64,000 nt of DNA from Mycobacterium colombiense CECT 3035 (lineage in GTDB: Bacteria > Actinomycetota > Actinomycetes > Mycobacteriales > Mycobacteriaceae), in the NCBI RefSeq assembly GCF_002105755.1, contig NZ_CP020821.1:1984001-2048000 (forward strand), given 5' to 3'. Under the pieces are notes generated by a model, which was not told the DNA's origin, made no database searches, and saw nothing but the letters and a program-made list of their open reading frames with translations. Positions 7,315-17,070 of this stretch are shown piece after piece (positions within the stretch are counted from its first letter, which is position 1; every line of letters begins with the position of its first letter). The position numbers and the translations under genes are program-made.

Positions 7315-8688
7315 TTACTGGGCCTGGCTCACCGATGACATGTGGAAGTCGGGTATCCGCAGCGACGGCATCGCGGCGCGGGTGGCCCAATCTCCCCACT
7401 CGCGCGGCAGGGTCTTTTCGCTGACGCCCGCCTCGGTGGCCCGGCGCAGCAGGTCCAGCGGACTCTCGTTGAACCGGAAGTTGTTGACCGCCGCTGTCAC
7501 CTGGCCATTTTCGATGAGGTAGACACCGTCGCGGGTCAGCCCGGTGAACAACAGGGTGGTGGGGTCGACGACGCGGATGTACCACAGCGTGGTCAGCAGC
7601 AGGCCGCGCTCGGTGGCCGCGATCATGTCGCCCTGACTGGCCGTCCCCCCGGTCATCACCAGGTTGTCGGCGGCCACCGCGACGTCGACGTCGTATTTGG
7701 CGGCGGTGGCCCGCGGATAGGCCAGCGCGTTGATCACTCCCTCGCGGATCCAGTCCACCTGATTGATCTCAGCGCCGTTGTCGAACACCGACACCGTCTC
7801 CGACGAACTGCTGACCGCGACGAACGGCGTGCAGGCCAGTCCCGGCGCCATGGGATCGGAGTAGAGCGTCAGCGGCAGATCGGTGAGCCGCTCCCCCACC
7901 CGGGTCCCGCCGCCGGGTGCGGAGAACGCGGTCCGGCCCTCCTGTGCGCCGCGGCCGGCCATCGACCACGCCATGTAGATCATCATGTCGGCCACCGTCG
8001 ACGGCGGCATGATCGTCTCGTAACGTCCCGCCGGCAATTCGACGCTGCGCCGCGCCCAGCCCAGCCGCGTCGACAGCTGCTCGAGCAGCGAATCGGTTGG
8101 CACATCGACGAAGTCGGGTGTCCCGACGCCCGCCCAGGCGCTGGCGTCGCCGCGTTTGGCGTTGATCTCCACCGCCCCGGTGGGCTGGGTGAAACGCCGC
8201 CGCAATCCGGTCGACGATGCCAGGAAGGTGGTCGAAACACTATGGTGGGCAAAGCCATACAGCCGGTCTTCGCCGCGGAAGCCGCGGGTCAGCGAGTCGG
8301 CCACGTCGGAGAACACCAGCGGCCCGGTGCCGGGCACCGGCGCGTCCCAATCCACGGGCACGCCGGTGTCGGTCAGCAGCGGCGCGGCGTCACCGGCCTC
8401 CGGCGCCGCGCCGGCCGCCTCCTGGGACGCGGCCACCAGCCCGGGCAGCACGCGCGGGTCGGCCTCGGCGGACACCACCGTGCCGATGCGCGCGCCGGAC
8501 CCGCGACGCACCACCGAAATCACCGTCACGCTGCGGCTCACCGAAACCCCGTTGGTGGTCATCGAATTGCCCGCCCAACGCAAGGTGGCCTCGACCTTGT
8601 CGGTGACCAACACCATCGTCTCGTCGGCGCGGCCGAGCTTGGCCGCCTCGTCGAGCACGATGTTGACGACGTGCTGTGCGGTGATCAT
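7315..8688 (-). CDS. pmbA: TldE/PmbA-family metalloprotease subunit (Rv2314c-like)
   Basis: A 457-residue member of the TldD/PmbA family, the TldE partner that lacks the metal-binding HExxxH motif. In E. coli, TldD and TldE form a heterodimeric zinc protease that degrades unfolded peptides and matures microcin and quinohemoprotein peptides. The length and the partner immediately upstream (tldD ends at 8738, gap 49 bases) fit. GAGGAG precedes the ATG at 8688. Orthologs in M. tuberculosis are Rv2314c/Rv2315c. The native substrate in mycobacteria is unknown. Confidence 0.85.
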   Translation of the reverse strand: MITAQHVVNIVLDEAAKLGRADETMVLVTDKVEATLRWAGNSMTTNGVSVSRSVTVISVVRRGSGARIGTVVSAEADPRVLPGLVAASQEAAGAAPEAGDAAPLLTDTGVPVDWDAPVPGTGPLVFSDVADSLTRGFRGEDRLYGFAHHSVSTTFLASSTGLRRRFTQPTGAVEINAKRGDASAWAGVGTPDFVDVPTDSLLEQLSTRLGWARRSVELPAGRYETIMPPSTVADMMIYMAWSMAGRGAQEGRTAFSAPGGGTRVGERLTDLPLTLYSDPMAPGLACTPFVAVSSSSETVSVFDNGAEINQVDWIREGVINALAYPRATAAKYDVDVAVAADNLVMTGGTASQGDMIAATERGLLLTTLWYIRVVDPTTLLFTGLTRDGVYLIENGQVTAAVNNFRFNESPLDLLRRATEAGVSEKTLPREWGDWATRAAMPSLRIPDFHMSSVSQAQ

Positions 8689-8737
8689 CGGCGCCGCTCC
8701 TCAGCATCTTGGCGCCCTGCATCGTCGCCGGCGCGGA

Positions 8738-10255
8738 TCATCGGCCGCCCTCGGTGCGGGTGTTCAGCACGTTGACGCCGCGGAACAACGCCGACGGGCA
8801 GCCGTGGCTGACCGCCGCGATCTGCCCCGGCTGCGCCTTGCCGCAATTGAACGCACCGCCCAGGCGCCAGGTCGACGCTCCCGCCACCACCTCCATCGAA
8901 TTCCAGAACTCGGTGGTGGTGGCCTGATAGGCGACGTCGCGCAGCTGACCGTCCAGCCGGCCGTTGCGGATCCGGAAGAATCGCTGGCCGGTGAACTGGA
9001 AGTTGTAGCGCTGCATGTCGATTGACCATGACTTGTCGCCGACGATGTAGATGCCGTCGTCGACCCGGCCGATCAGGTCGTCGGTGCCGATGTCGTCGGG
9101 CGCCGGTTGCAGTGACACGTTGGCCATCCGCTGGATCGGCACATGGTGCGGTGAGTCGGCATACGAGCAGCCGTTGGAGCGGGCCTGCCCCAGCCGCCGC
9201 GCGAACACCCGGTCGAGCTGGTAGCCGGTGAAGATGCCGTCGCGCACCAGGTCCCAGCTTTGCGCGGCCACCCCCTCGTCGTCGTAACCGATGGTGGCCA
9301 AACCGAATTCAACGGTGCGGTCGGCGGTCACGTTCATCACCGGCGACCCGTACCGCATGGTGCCCAACTTGTCCGGCGTGGCGAACGACGTGCCGGCATA
9401 GGCCGCCTCGTAGCCGATCGCGCGGTCGTATTCGGTTGCGTGCCCGATTGATTCGTGGATCGTCAGCCACAGGTTGGTGGGGTCGATCACCAGGTCTTTG
9501 CGCCCCGGATCGACGGTGGGCGCCTTGATCTTCTCGGCCAGCAGTGACGGCAGCTGCGCCAGCTCGTCGGTCCAGTTCCACACCTGGTCGCCGGCCAACA
9601 CCTCCCAGCCCCGGCCCATCGGCGGCGCGAGCGTGCGCATCGAATCGAAGCTGCCGGCCGCGGGGTCGACCGTCACCGCCTCCAGCGAGGGCAGCACCCG
9701 CACCCGCTGCTGGGTGATCGAGGAGCCGAAGCTGTCGGCGTAGAACGTCTGCTCCTTGACGGCGGTCAAAATCGCCGACACGTGGTTGACGCCGTCGGCG
9801 CTCAGCAGCCGCCCGGAGTAGTCCTCCAGCACGGCGATCTTCTCGGTGGTCGAGACGTCGAACGGGTCGATCCGGTAGTCCGACACCCAGGACGCGTCCG
9901 CGTAGACCGGCTCGGGCGCCAGCTCGACGCGCTCGCTGCTCAACGTCGCCAGCGTGGTGGCCACGTGCACCGCGCGGCGCGCCGTCTCGGCGGCCACCGC
10001 CGGCGCCAGCTCCGCGTGCGAGGCGAATCCCCAGGTGCCGTCGACGATCACCCGCACCGCCAGGCCGACCTCACGATTGATCACCGCGGTCTCCAGCTCG
10101 CCGTCGCGCAGCTGGATGATCTCGGTAATGATGCGATGAACCCGCAGGTCGGCGTGCGTCGCCCCGGCCGCCTTGGCCGCCGAGAGCGCGGCGTCGGCCA
10201 GGTCGTGGCGTGGCAGGTCCAGGAAGTCGGCATCGATCCCCCGGTTCGGTGTCAC
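8738..10255 (-). CDS. tldD: TldD-family zinc metalloprotease (Rv2315c-like)
   Basis: A 505-residue TldD. The zinc-binding HESIGH (HExxxH) is present about two thirds of the way through the N-terminal region, in LWLTIHESIGHATEYDRA. The C-terminal region has the glycine-rich RRLGQARSNG segment and AFNCGKAQPGQ, typical of the family. It is the catalytic partner of the TldE encoded just downstream. GTG at 10255 has TACGGT six bases upstream, suggesting a leaderless transcript. The gene is divergent from uspA with only 58 bases between start codons. Confidence 0.88.
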   Translation of the reverse strand: MTPNRGIDADFLDLPRHDLADAALSAAKAAGATHADLRVHRIITEIIQLRDGELETAVINREVGLAVRVIVDGTWGFASHAELAPAVAAETARRAVHVATTLATLSSERVELAPEPVYADASWVSDYRIDPFDVSTTEKIAVLEDYSGRLLSADGVNHVSAILTAVKEQTFYADSFGSSITQQRVRVLPSLEAVTVDPAAGSFDSMRTLAPPMGRGWEVLAGDQVWNWTDELAQLPSLLAEKIKAPTVDPGRKDLVIDPTNLWLTIHESIGHATEYDRAIGYEAAYAGTSFATPDKLGTMRYGSPVMNVTADRTVEFGLATIGYDDEGVAAQSWDLVRDGIFTGYQLDRVFARRLGQARSNGCSYADSPHHVPIQRMANVSLQPAPDDIGTDDLIGRVDDGIYIVGDKSWSIDMQRYNFQFTGQRFFRIRNGRLDGQLRDVAYQATTTEFWNSMEVVAGASTWRLGGAFNCGKAQPGQIAAVSHGCPSALFRGVNVLNTRTEGGR

Positions 10256-10301
10256 GCTTCCACCGTAACGGCCGGTCGCCCCAAACCCCGGCGGCGCCCG
10301 C

Positions 10302-10307
10302 TTTAAT
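10302..10307 (+). promoter_or_regulatory. -10 element for leaderless uspABC transcription
   Basis: TTTAAT ends six bases before the uspA ATG (10314). No purine-rich ribosome binding site lies upstream of the ATG. The spacing is the one that yields leaderless mRNAs in mycobacteria. Confidence 0.45.
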
Positions 10308-10313
10308 TAGCCT

Positions 10314-11198
10314 ATGGCCAGCGCGGTGCTGAGGAAACAGCCTCGATCCACCGCGCTGGGCTACGCGCTGCTGGCACCCAGCCTGTTCGGCGTGCTGGCC
10401 TTTCTGCTGCTGCCCATCCTGGTGGTGCTCTGGCTGAGCCTGTGCCGATGGGATCTGCTCGGCCCCCTGCACTTTGTCGGCCTGTCCAACTGGCGATCGG
10501 TGCTCACCGACGCCGGGTTCGGCAACTCGCTGATCGTCACGGTCGCCTTCGTGGCGATCGTGGTGCCGGCGCAGACCGCGCTGGGATTGCTGGCCGCGAC
10601 CATGCTGGCCCGCCAGCTGCGCGGCACCAATCTGTTTCGCACCCTGTTTGTGCTGCCGTGGATCTGCGCGCCGCTGGCCATCGCGGTGCTGTGGCGCTGG
10701 ATCCTGGCTCCCACGGACGGCGCCGTGAGCACCGCGCTCGGGCACAGCATCGGGTGGCTGTCGGATCCCAGCTTCGCGCTGCCGCTCGTGTCGGCCGTGG
10801 TGGTGTGGACCAACGTCGGCTACGTCTCGTTGTCCTTCCTGGCCGGCCTGCTGGCCATTCCCGACGACATCTACGCCGCGGCACGCACCGACGGCGCCAC
10901 CGGGTGGCAGCGGTTCTGGCGCATCACCATGCCCATGCTGCGCCCGACGACCTTCTTCGTGCTGGTGACCGGGATCGTCAGCACCGCACAGGTTTTCGAC
11001 ATGGTGTACGCGCTGACCGGCGGTGGACCGGCCGGCAGCACCGACCTGGTGGCCCATCGCATCTACGCCGAGGCCTTCGGTTCGGCATCCATCGGCCGGG
11101 CGTCGGTGATGGCGGTGGTGCTGTTCGTCATTCTCATCGGGGTCACCGTGGTTCAGCATCTGTACTTCCGGCGACGGATCAGCTATGACCTCACCTAG
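10314..11198 (+). CDS. uspA: Sugar ABC transporter permease UspA
   Basis: A 294-residue inner-membrane permease of the MalF type with six predicted membrane segments. The cytoplasmic EAA loop that contacts the ATPase is clear: AARTDGATGWQRFWRITMP. Gene order (two permeases then a binding protein) and position match Rv2316-Rv2318 of M. tuberculosis, an importer reported to recognise amino sugars, including peptidoglycan-derived ones. No ATPase is encoded here; Usp systems share an ATPase from elsewhere in the chromosome. The 3' end overlaps uspB by 14 bases. Confidence 0.92.
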   Translation: MASAVLRKQPRSTALGYALLAPSLFGVLAFLLLPILVVLWLSLCRWDLLGPLHFVGLSNWRSVLTDAGFGNSLIVTVAFVAIVVPAQTALGLLAATMLARQLRGTNLFRTLFVLPWICAPLAIAVLWRWILAPTDGAVSTALGHSIGWLSDPSFALPLVSAVVVWTNVGYVSLSFLAGLLAIPDDIYAAARTDGATGWQRFWRITMPMLRPTTFFVLVTGIVSTAQVFDMVYALTGGGPAGSTDLVAHRIYAEAFGSASIGRASVMAVVLFVILIGVTVVQHLYFRRRISYDLT

Positions 11199-12009
11199 TC
11201 GCACCACCAACGTCGCGATTTACGCCGGGCTGTCGCTGGGTGCGTTGATCACGTTGGCGCCGTTCGCACTTGGATTGCTGACGGCGTTCACCTCGGCGCA
11301 CCAGTTCGTCACGGGCACCCCGCTGCAGCTGCCGCGACCCCCCACGCTGTCCAATTTCGCCGACCTGGCCGGGGCCGGGTTCGGTCGGGCGGCCGCGGTG
11401 ACCGCCTCAATGGCGGCGGTGATCCTGGTGGGCCAGTTGACCTTTTCGGTGCTGGCCGGATTCGCGTTCGCGCGCCTGCAATTCCCCGGACGTGACGCGC
11501 TGTTCTGGGTCTACATCGCGACGCTGATGGTGCCCGGCACAGTCACGGTGGTGCCGATGTATCTGATGATGGCCCAGCTCGGTCTGCGCAACACGTTCTG
11601 GGCGTTGGTGCTGCCGTTCATGTTCGGCTCGCCGTACGCGATCTTCTTGTTGCGCGAGCACTTCCGGATCATCCCTAATGACTTGATCCACGCCGCCCAC
11701 CTGGACGGGGCCAACACGCTGGACGTGATCGTGCACGTGGTGATCCCGTCCAGCCGCCCGGTCCTGGCCGCGCTCGCGTTGATCACGGTGGTCTCGCAGT
11801 GGAACAACTTCATGTGGCCGTTGGTGATCACCAGCGGGCACAAGTGGCGGGTGCTCACCGTCGCGACCGCCGACCTGCAGTCGCGGTTCAATTCCCAGTG
11901 GACCCTGGTTATGGCGGCGACCACGATCGCGATCGCCCCGCTGATCGCGCTGTTCGTCGTCTTCCAGCGTCACATCGTGGCGTCGATCGTCGTCTCGGGA
12001 CTCAAGTGA
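11185..12009 (+). CDS. uspB: Sugar ABC transporter permease UspB
   Basis: A 274-residue permease of the MalG type. An N-terminal membrane segment is followed by the periplasmic region and a membrane core with the EAA motif AAHLDGANTLDVIVHVVIP. The start ATG at 11185 lies within the end of uspA, and the stop overlaps the uspC GTG (GTGA), so the three genes are translationally coupled. It pairs with UspA to form the translocation channel. Confidence 0.92.
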   Translation: MTSPSRTTNVAIYAGLSLGALITLAPFALGLLTAFTSAHQFVTGTPLQLPRPPTLSNFADLAGAGFGRAAAVTASMAAVILVGQLTFSVLAGFAFARLQFPGRDALFWVYIATLMVPGTVTVVPMYLMMAQLGLRNTFWALVLPFMFGSPYAIFLLREHFRIIPNDLIHAAHLDGANTLDVIVHVVIPSSRPVLAALALITVVSQWNNFMWPLVITSGHKWRVLTVATADLQSRFNSQWTLVMAATTIAIAPLIALFVVFQRHIVASIVVSGLK

Positions 12010-13346
12010 CCCGGCCCCGCTTCTCCACCCTGGTCGCGGGATCGGTTGCGCTGGTGGCGGTGCTGCTGGCGGCGATGGCGGTGCTGCTGGATTACTCCGG
12101 CCAGCCCCACGGCGGCAAGACCGTCGTCACGGTGCGCATCTGGGGCGACCAGATCGGCGCGGCCTACCGGCAATCCTTCGAGGCCTTCAGCCGCGCGCAC
12201 CCCGACATTGAGGTGCACCTGAACCTGGTGGCGTACTCGACCTACTTCAACACGCTGCGCACCGATGTCGCCGGCGGCAGCGCCGACGACATCTTCTGGC
12301 TGTCCAACGCCTACCTCGCGGCGTACGCCGACAGCGGCCGGCTACTGAACATCGGCGAAGCGTTGGGGCACAACGCGGCCTCGGATTGGGAGCGGCCGGT
12401 CGTCGAGCAGTTCACCCGCAACGGCACGCTGTGGGGCGTGCCGCAACTGACCGACGCGGGAATCGCGTTGTACTACAACGCGGATCTGCTCGCCGCGGCC
12501 GGCGTCGATCCCGCTCAGCTGAACGCGTTGCGGTGGAGCCCCGACGGCGGCGACACGTTGCGTCCGATGCTAAGCCGCCTGACCGTCGACGCCGACGGAA
12601 ACCGGGGCGACACATCGCGTTTCGACGCGGGGCGGGTGCGGCAGTGGGCATACAACGCGGCCAACGACCCCCAGGGCATCTACCTGAACTACATCGGATC
12701 GGCCGGCGGCGTGTTCCAGCGGGGCGATGAGTTCGCGTTCGACAACCCGGCTGCCGTGACCGCCTTTCGGTATCTGGTCGACCTGATCAACCGCGACCAC
12801 GTCGCGCCACCCGCCGCCGACACCAACGACAACGGCGACTTCTCCCGCAACCAGTTCCTGGCCGGCAGGATGGCGCTCTTCCAGTCCGGCACCTACAACC
12901 TGGCTCCGGTGGCGCGCGATGCCCGCTTCCACTGGGGTGTGGCGATGATGCCCGCCGGGCCGGTGGGCCGGGTCAGCGTCACCAACGGCATTGCCGCGGC
13001 GGGCAATGCGGCGACGAAACACCCCGACGCCGTGCGCCAGGTGCTGGCCTGGATGGTCAGCAAGAAGGGCAACGAATACCTGGGCAGCTACGGCGCGGCC
13101 ATCCCGGCGGTGACCTCGGCCCAACCGGTCTACTTCCGGTACTGGGCCGCGCGAGGCGTCGACGTCACACCCTTTTTCGCCGTCCTCGACGGTCCGCGCA
13201 TCGCTGCGCCCGGCGGTGCCGGCTTTGCGGCCGGCAATGACGCCCTGCAGCCGTACTTCGCCGAAATGTTCTTGGGCCGAGGCGATGTCGCGTCGACGCT
13301 GCGGCGGGCTCAGGCCGCGGCCAACACCGCCGCTGCGCGCCAGTAG
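12006..13346 (+). CDS. uspC: Sugar-binding lipoprotein/substrate-binding protein UspC
   Basis: A 446-residue extracytoplasmic solute-binding protein (family 1). An N-terminal hydrophobic segment (residues about 9-30) anchors or exports it; I see no classical lipobox cysteine. The mature part starts KTVVTVRIWGDQ and includes the family-typical NYIGSAGGVFQRG and RMALFQSGTYNL segments. The start is GTG at 12006, which overlaps the uspB stop; longer forms read back into uspB in another frame and were rejected. It delivers substrate to UspAB. Confidence 0.9.
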   Translation: MTRPRFSTLVAGSVALVAVLLAAMAVLLDYSGQPHGGKTVVTVRIWGDQIGAAYRQSFEAFSRAHPDIEVHLNLVAYSTYFNTLRTDVAGGSADDIFWLSNAYLAAYADSGRLLNIGEALGHNAASDWERPVVEQFTRNGTLWGVPQLTDAGIALYYNADLLAAAGVDPAQLNALRWSPDGGDTLRPMLSRLTVDADGNRGDTSRFDAGRVRQWAYNAANDPQGIYLNYIGSAGGVFQRGDEFAFDNPAAVTAFRYLVDLINRDHVAPPAADTNDNGDFSRNQFLAGRMALFQSGTYNLAPVARDARFHWGVAMMPAGPVGRVSVTNGIAAAGNAATKHPDAVRQVLAWMVSKKGNEYLGSYGAAIPAVTSAQPVYFRYWAARGVDVTPFFAVLDGPRIAAPGGAGFAAGNDALQPYFAEMFLGRGDVASTLRRAQAAANTAAARQ

Positions 13347-13353
13347 GGGCCCG

Positions 13354-14808
13354 TCACCGGGTGTCGTCCGCTGACCGCGCGACCGTCTCGTCGTTGAGCG
13401 CGCTGTGGTGGCGGCCCCAGACGAAATAGAAGATCAACGCCAGTGACACCCAGCCGCTGAACGCGATCCAGGTGTACCAGTGCAGGCTGGCCAGGATGTA
13501 GCCGCAGGCCGCCACCGACAGGAGCGGCGTGACGGGATAGCCCGGGACCTTGAATCCGCGTGGCAGGTCGGGCTCGCGCACCCGCAAGACGATCACCCCG
13601 ACGGAAACGACGACGAACGCGGTGAGCGTGCCGATCGACACCATGTCGGCGAGCTTTTGCAGCGGGATGAATGCGGCCAGAGCCGAGGCCACGATCGCAA
13701 CGATCACCGTGTTGTTCACCGGCGTCATGGTGCGTGCGTTCACCGTCGCGAACCTCGCGGGCAACAGCCCGTCGCGGCCCATGGAGAACAGGATGCGGGT
13801 CAGGCCGTACATGGTGACGAGCGTGACGCTGAAGATCGAAATGACCGCTCCGGCAGCCAGAATCGTGCCCGCCCAGCCGCCGTGCGTGACGTTGTCGAGA
13901 ATGGTGGCCAGCCCCGCCTCCTGTTGGCCGGCGAAGTTCTGCCACGGCTGGGCGCCCAGCGCGGCTACCGCGACGAGGACGTAGACACCGGTGACCGTCA
14001 GCAGCGCGCCGATCAAGGCGCGCGGCATCGTTCTCTGTGGATCTTTCACCTCGTCGCCCGCGGTCGACACGGCGTCGAGGCCGATGTAGGAGAAAAAGAT
14101 GGTGCCGGCGGCCGAACCGATCCCGGAAACACCGAAGGGCGCGAAATCACGAAGATGGCTCGCGTCGAACGCCGTGAAGGCAACGACGGCGAAGACCACC
14201 AAGACGCCGAGTTTGATCATCACCATGATGGCGTTGACCTTGGCCGATTCGCTGGCGCCGCGGATGAGCAGCAACGCGCACATCACGATCAGCAGCACCG
14301 CAGGCACGTTCACGTAACCCGGCTGGGAATCCCAGGGCGCGGCCGACAAAGCCTGCGGCAGCTGGAATCCCAGCACGTTGCTCACCAGCTTGTTCAGGTA
14401 GCCACTCCAGTTGACGGCGACCGCGGCGGTGGCCACCCCGTATTCCAGCAGCAGGCACGCCGCCACGCCCACGGCCACCACCTCGCCGAGCGTGGTGTAG
14501 GCATACGAATACGACGACCCCGAAACCGGCACCGCCGAAGCCAATTCGGCGTAGCAGACGGCCGCCAGCCCGGCGGCGAAGCCCGCGAGAAGGAAGGAGA
14601 CGATCGCCCCCGGTCCGGCCTGCGGCACGGCTTCGGCCATGACGAAGAAGATGCCGGTGCCGACGGTCGAGCCGACCCCGAACATGGTCAGCTGGAATGT
14701 TCCGATACCGCGTTTGAGGTGATCGGCGGCCCCATGGGCGACGTGCGCACCCACCACCGGGCGCCGCCGGAGCATCTGCTCTTTCAGGCTGATCGACGTG
14801 GCTGGCAA
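13354..14808 (-). CDS. rocE: Amino acid permease RocE (APC superfamily)
   Basis: A 484-residue cationic amino acid permease with about twelve membrane segments. The APC hallmark GVGSTVGTGIFFV lies in the first segment, followed by GPGAIVSFLLAGFAAGL. The TTG at 14808 is the start: AGGAGG lies seven bases upstream and it leaves a 28-base gap to rocD, whereas the longer open frame would overlap rocD. It is the last gene of the ddaH-rocD-rocE operon and likely imports arginine or ornithine. It corresponds to Rv2320c. Confidence 0.88.
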   Translation of the reverse strand: MPATSISLKEQMLRRRPVVGAHVAHGAADHLKRGIGTFQLTMFGVGSTVGTGIFFVMAEAVPQAGPGAIVSFLLAGFAAGLAAVCYAELASAVPVSGSSYSYAYTTLGEVVAVGVAACLLLEYGVATAAVAVNWSGYLNKLVSNVLGFQLPQALSAAPWDSQPGYVNVPAVLLIVMCALLLIRGASESAKVNAIMVMIKLGVLVVFAVVAFTAFDASHLRDFAPFGVSGIGSAAGTIFFSYIGLDAVSTAGDEVKDPQRTMPRALIGALLTVTGVYVLVAVAALGAQPWQNFAGQQEAGLATILDNVTHGGWAGTILAAGAVISIFSVTLVTMYGLTRILFSMGRDGLLPARFATVNARTMTPVNNTVIVAIVASALAAFIPLQKLADMVSIGTLTAFVVVSVGVIVLRVREPDLPRGFKVPGYPVTPLLSVAACGYILASLHWYTWIAFSGWVSLALIFYFVWGRHHSALNDETVARSADDTR

Positions 14809-14836
14809 GCGCCCCTCCTGTGGCCGGATCAGCTGA

Positions 14837-16087
14837 TTATGAGGCAGCCTCCCGCAATACCGCAGCAAGCCGGCCCACCGCCCACTCGATCTCCTGGGCG
14901 GTGACCACCAAAGGTGGAGCGAAGCGCAGCGTCGAGCCGTGGGTGTCTTTCACCAGGACGCCGCGGTCGGCCAGCCGCAGGCTGATCTCCTTGCCGGTGC
15001 CCAGCGAGGGGTCGACGTCGACGCCGGCCCACAGACCCAGGCCCCGCACCTCGTGGACGCCGTGGCCGATCAGCTGTCTCAGCCGCCGATGTAGGTTGGC
15101 GCCCAGCGCGGTCGCCCGGGCCTGGAATTCGCCGCGGGCCAGCATGGACACCACGGTGGTGCCGATGGCGGCGGCCAGCGGGTTGCCGCCGAACGTGGAG
15201 CCGTGCTCGCCGGGATGCAACACGCCCAGGACGTCGCGGTCGGCCACCACCGCCGACAGCGGAACCACCCCGCCGCCCAGCGCCTTGCCCAGCAGGTAGA
15301 CGTCGGGGACGACCCGCCATCGATCGCACGCGAACGTGTAACCCGTGCGCGCCAGGCCCGACTGGATCTCGTCGGCGATCATCAGCACGTTGTGCTCGCT
15401 GCACAGCGCGCGGACCGCCGGCAGGTAGTCGTCGGGCGGGACGATGATGCCGGCCTCGCCCTGGATGGGCTCCAACAGCACCGCGACGGTGTTGTCGTCG
15501 ATGGCTTGCGCGAGGGCGGCGGCGTCACCGAACGGCACCGAACGAAATCCCGGGGTGAAGGGCCCGAACCCGTTTCGCGCGGCCGGATCCGAGGAGAAGC
15601 TCACGATGCTGATCGTGCGGCCGTGAAAGTTGTTGTCGGCGACGATGATGTTGGCCTGGTCCGCGGGTACGCCCTTGACGTCGGCGCCCCACTTGCGGGC
15701 GACCTTGAGGCCGCTTTCGACGGCCTCGGCGCCCGAGTTCATCGGCAGCACCATGTCCTTGTCGCACAGATAGGCCAGCGCTGCGCAGAAGGGCCCGAGC
15801 TTGTCGGAGTGAAATGCGCGGCTGACCAACGTCACGGTGTCGAGTTGCGCATGCGCGGTCGCGGTGATCTCCGGGTTGCGGTGGCCGAAGTTCACCGCGG
15901 AATAGGCGGACAGGCAGTCCAGGTAGCGACGGCCCTCGATGTCGGTGATCCACGCACCCTCGGCGCTTGCGGCGACCACCGGGAGCGGCGAATAGTTGTG
16001 CGCTGCGCGCTTTTCCGCCAACCTGATGGCGGCATCGATCCGATTGGCGGTGACCTTCTGCGACGTCTGCGCATCGAGAATCGTCAT
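14837..16087 (-). CDS. rocD: Ornithine aminotransferase RocD (intact)
   Basis: A 416-residue class III PLP-dependent aminotransferase that converts ornithine and 2-oxoglutarate to glutamate-5-semialdehyde and glutamate. Diagnostic segments are PMNSGAEAVESGLKVARKW, the NNFHGRTISIVSFS loop, LIADEIQSGLARTG and the PLP-lysine region YLLGKALGGG. The ATG at 16087 overlaps the ddaH stop (ATGA). In M. tuberculosis H37Rv this gene is split in two (rocD1/rocD2); here it is a single uninterrupted frame, so the pathway should be functional. Confidence 0.92.
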   Translation of the reverse strand: MTILDAQTSQKVTANRIDAAIRLAEKRAAHNYSPLPVVAASAEGAWITDIEGRRYLDCLSAYSAVNFGHRNPEITATAHAQLDTVTLVSRAFHSDKLGPFCAALAYLCDKDMVLPMNSGAEAVESGLKVARKWGADVKGVPADQANIIVADNNFHGRTISIVSFSSDPAARNGFGPFTPGFRSVPFGDAAALAQAIDDNTVAVLLEPIQGEAGIIVPPDDYLPAVRALCSEHNVLMIADEIQSGLARTGYTFACDRWRVVPDVYLLGKALGGGVVPLSAVVADRDVLGVLHPGEHGSTFGGNPLAAAIGTTVVSMLARGEFQARATALGANLHRRLRQLIGHGVHEVRGLGLWAGVDVDPSLGTGKEISLRLADRGVLVKDTHGSTLRFAPPLVVTAQEIEWAVGRLAAVLREAAS

Positions 16088-16947
16088 GGGAATACCTCCA
16101 GGGTGCAGCACTTGACGGAACCGCCGCCCTTGAGCAGCTCGGACAGATCGACGCCGATCGGCTCGAAGCCGGCCCGGCGCAGCTGCGCGGCGAAACCCGT
16201 TGCCGCGCTGGGAAGCACCACGTGCAGGCCGTCCGAGACGACATTGAGACCCAGCACGTAGGCATCGGCCGTGTCGGCGATGATGGCGTCCGGGAACAGC
16301 GCGCCCAGCTGCTCCTGGGCGTCGGCGCTGAACGCCGGCGGGTAGAACGCGATGGTGCGATCGTCGAGAACGGCCAGGGCGGTGTCGAGGTGGTAGAAAC
16401 GAGGGTCCACCAGCTCCAGTGAGATCACCGGCGCGCGCAGCGCCGCGGAGATTTCGGCGTGCGCGCGCCGGTCGGTGCGGAATCCCCACCCGGCCAACAC
16501 GATGTCGCCGACCTTCAGCAGGTCACCTTGCCCCTCGTTGACGTGGCGGGTGTGCACCGGCCGGTAGCCGAGCGACGCCATCCACCGGGCGTAGGCGCGC
16601 GATTCGCCGGCCCGCTCGGCGAACCGGAACCTGGCGACGATCGCGACATCGTGCGCGACGAACCCGCCGTTGGCGGCATACACCATGTCCGGAAGCCCCG
16701 GCACGGGTTCGATCACCTCCACCTGATGCCCCAGCCGTACATAGGTCTCGCGCAACCGTTCCCACTGCGCCAGTGCGAGGCCGGCGTCGACGGGCGTGGT
16801 GACGTCCATCCACGGATTGATCGCGTATTCGACCGCGAAGAAGGCCGGCGGCGTCATCGCGTACCGACGGACACCGGGCGTGCGACCGGGCGCGGCGGGC
16901 CGGGCCGGCCCTGCGGCCCGGGGCGTCAGCACGTGTTGTTCCGTCAT
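16084..16947 (-). CDS. ddaH: Dimethylarginine dimethylaminohydrolase / arginine deiminase-fold hydrolase (Rv2323c-like)
   Basis: A 287-residue amidinotransferase-fold protein. Landmarks are the INPWMDV and VYAANGGFV (substrate binding) motifs, EGQGDLLKVGD, the catalytic histidine in DPRFYHLDTAL and the C-terminal GGGSVKCCTLEV with the nucleophilic cysteine. The family converts arginine or methylarginines to citrulline or ornithine-type products. Coupling to rocD suggests that it supplies ornithine. TATCGT lies six bases before the ATG, suggesting a leaderless message. The divergent Lrp-type gene is its likely regulator. Confidence 0.85.
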   Translation of the reverse strand: MTEQHVLTPRAAGPARPAAPGRTPGVRRYAMTPPAFFAVEYAINPWMDVTTPVDAGLALAQWERLRETYVRLGHQVEVIEPVPGLPDMVYAANGGFVAHDVAIVARFRFAERAGESRAYARWMASLGYRPVHTRHVNEGQGDLLKVGDIVLAGWGFRTDRRAHAEISAALRAPVISLELVDPRFYHLDTALAVLDDRTIAFYPPAFSADAQEQLGALFPDAIIADTADAYVLGLNVVSDGLHVVLPSAATGFAAQLRRAGFEPIGVDLSELLKGGGSVKCCTLEVFP

Positions 16948-17070
16948 GAATCAACGATATTTAGCGTGCTGTCGTTAATCAAACCACGTATATTGCGTGT
17001 CTAGCGTCGATTTATTGCGTTACAGTGCTGAAGTCGTCGATTTGTTGCATCGCCGTAGGAAAGGGGTGCC
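16948..17070. promoter_or_regulatory. Divergent Lrp/ddaH control region with repeated TTGCG motifs
   Basis: GTCGATTTATTGCG at 17006-17019 is nearly repeated as GTCGATTTGTTGCA at 17036-17049, 30 bases apart (about three helical turns); a third, partial copy (TATATTGCG) lies at 16989-16997. Phased repeats fit an Lrp/AsnC octamer binding between the two genes. The ddaH -10 (TATCGT, minus strand) is at 16954-16959. Confidence 0.45.
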